Shown one piece after another: positions 15,619 to 16,203 of a stretch of DNA of 16,203 nucleotides (position 1 is the first letter of the stretch; the number at the start of each line of letters is the position of its first letter). The notes below the pieces were generated by a model. The model saw only the letters and a list, made by a program, of their open reading frames with translations, was not told the DNA's origin and did no database searches. The stretch is from Euryarchaeota archaeon UBA106 (lineage in GTDB: Archaea > Thermoplasmatota > Poseidoniia > Poseidoniales > Thalassarchaeaceae): assembly GCA_002502365.1 (NCBI GenBank), contig DAOJ01000004.1, positions 1 through 16,203 on the forward strand, in the 5' to 3' direction. The position numbers and the translations under genes were made by a program.

Positions 15619-16203
15619 ATGGAGGAGGCAGGCTCAGAAAGCGAACCTTCCATTGATTGGGACAAACTTACTTTCAGCTTTACTGAGACTGATAGAATGT
15701 ATATGGCAACCTGTAAACAGGGAGAGAGTTGGCAACCCGGAAATATGCAAGATTTCCAATATCTTTCAATGTCTCCTGCAGCTGGAGTGATTAATTATGG
15801 CCAAGGATTGTTTGAGGGAATGAAGGCTAGAAGAGCAGAAGACGGAAGGGTTCTTTTGTTTCGCCCAGAACTCAACGCAAGGCGGGCCCAGGACGGTTGT
15901 AGAAGACTTGGGATGCCTGTCGTTCCCGAGGAGATGTTTCTAGATGCTGTCCACCTTGTGGTGCAAGAAAATATCAGATGGTTACCCCCATCCGGTCGAG
16001 GGGAATTATACATCCGACCGTTGATTTTTGGTAGTGGTTCAATCTTAGGAGTTGCACCCGCTCCAGAATACACATTCCTCGTTTATGCTGTGCCTGTTGG
16101 GCCATATTTCAAAGGAGGATTGAATCCAATTTCACTCAAGGTTTCCGACGAATATCATAGAGCTGCACCTGGAGGATCTGGTGGAGTCAAAGCGATAGGA
16201 AAC
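15619..16203 (+). CDS. ilvE: Branched-chain amino acid aminotransferase, 3' end missing at window edge
   Basis: This PLP enzyme would interconvert Leu, Ile or Val and their 2-oxo acids with glutamate. The frame is open from ATG 15619 to the edge, 195 codons. Fold-type IV class features are visible: INYGQGLFEGMKA (about 57-69), the RPELNARR segment, YIRPLIFG (about 130-137), and GGVKAIGN at the very edge, whose Lys191 is the expected PLP Schiff-base lysine. The style (FRPELNARR and a long N-terminal lead) is like the longer BCAT group also found in eukaryotes, about 350 residues; more than a third is missing here. An overlapping ATG at 15616 is in another frame. It diverges from polB. Confidence 0.9.
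   Translation, partial: MEEAGSESEPSIDWDKLTFSFTETDRMYMATCKQGESWQPGNMQDFQYLSMSPAAGVINYGQGLFEGMKARRAEDGRVLLFRPELNARRAQDGCRRLGMPVVPEEMFLDAVHLVVQENIRWLPPSGRGELYIRPLIFGSGSILGVAPAPEYTFLVYAVPVGPYFKGGLNPISLKVSDEYHRAAPGGSGGVKAIGN

Noticed and set aside
1..16203. CRISPR arrays, transposases, phage genes or defence genes
   Set aside because: None seen: no regularly spaced direct repeats, no DDE/integrase motifs and no defence-type domains on either strand.

Overview
The window looks like a piece of a mesophilic euryarchaeal genome, most likely a Marine Group II/III (Poseidoniales-type, Thermoplasmatota) archaeon. The evidence is the set of archaeal information-processing proteins: an EF-1-alpha GTPase followed by a uS10 ribosomal protein, a family B DNA polymerase, an archaeal-type GINS subunit, an archaeal phosphoglycolate phosphatase, and a class II tRNA-Leu(CAA) with an encoded CCA end. 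TATA-like boxes and secreted acidic PKD and thioredoxin-fold proteins fit this. The lineage is an inference from protein style; no database was searched. The DNA is densely coded and has no IS element, CRISPR array or phage gene.

Layout, left to right. Bases 1-110 may hold the tail of a + strand gene that runs in from the left. It is convergent with a minus-strand redox pair (3022 down to 168), and a perfect AT-rich hairpin at 150-168 lies between them. The redox pair is a secreted, membrane-anchored CPPC thioredoxin-fold protein followed 11 bases later by a TlpA/CcdA fusion that could carry reducing equivalents across the membrane. Next, also on the minus strand, a P1B heavy-metal ATPase (6366-3556) is followed by a 129-residue protein made of three zinc ribbons. 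Divergent from the ATPase is a HAD phosphatase (6411-7136), then a small 62-codon ORF, and then, facing it, tRNA-Leu (7371-7452, minus).

The + strand continues with a GINS51-like replication factor and an aminopeptidase C (bleomycin hydrolase) gene. These converge on the minus-strand block polB, PKD lipoprotein, EF-1-alpha and S10 (15483 down to 9876). At the right edge a divergent branched-chain aminotransferase gene is cut off just after its PLP-binding lysine.

Functional themes are replication (PolB with a C-terminal PIP-like tail, GINS), translation (EF-1-alpha, S10, tRNA-Leu), extracytoplasmic thiol chemistry, metal export, and general metabolism. Most of the window is ordinary core genome. 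The points most worth a second look are the two-component thiol relay, the mixed substrate-motif signature of the metal ATPase and its zinc-ribbon neighbour, the C-terminal extension of the self-compartmentalised peptidase, and the G/C-rich hairpin directly above the EF-1-alpha TATA-like box. I did not find a convincing wholly new system.
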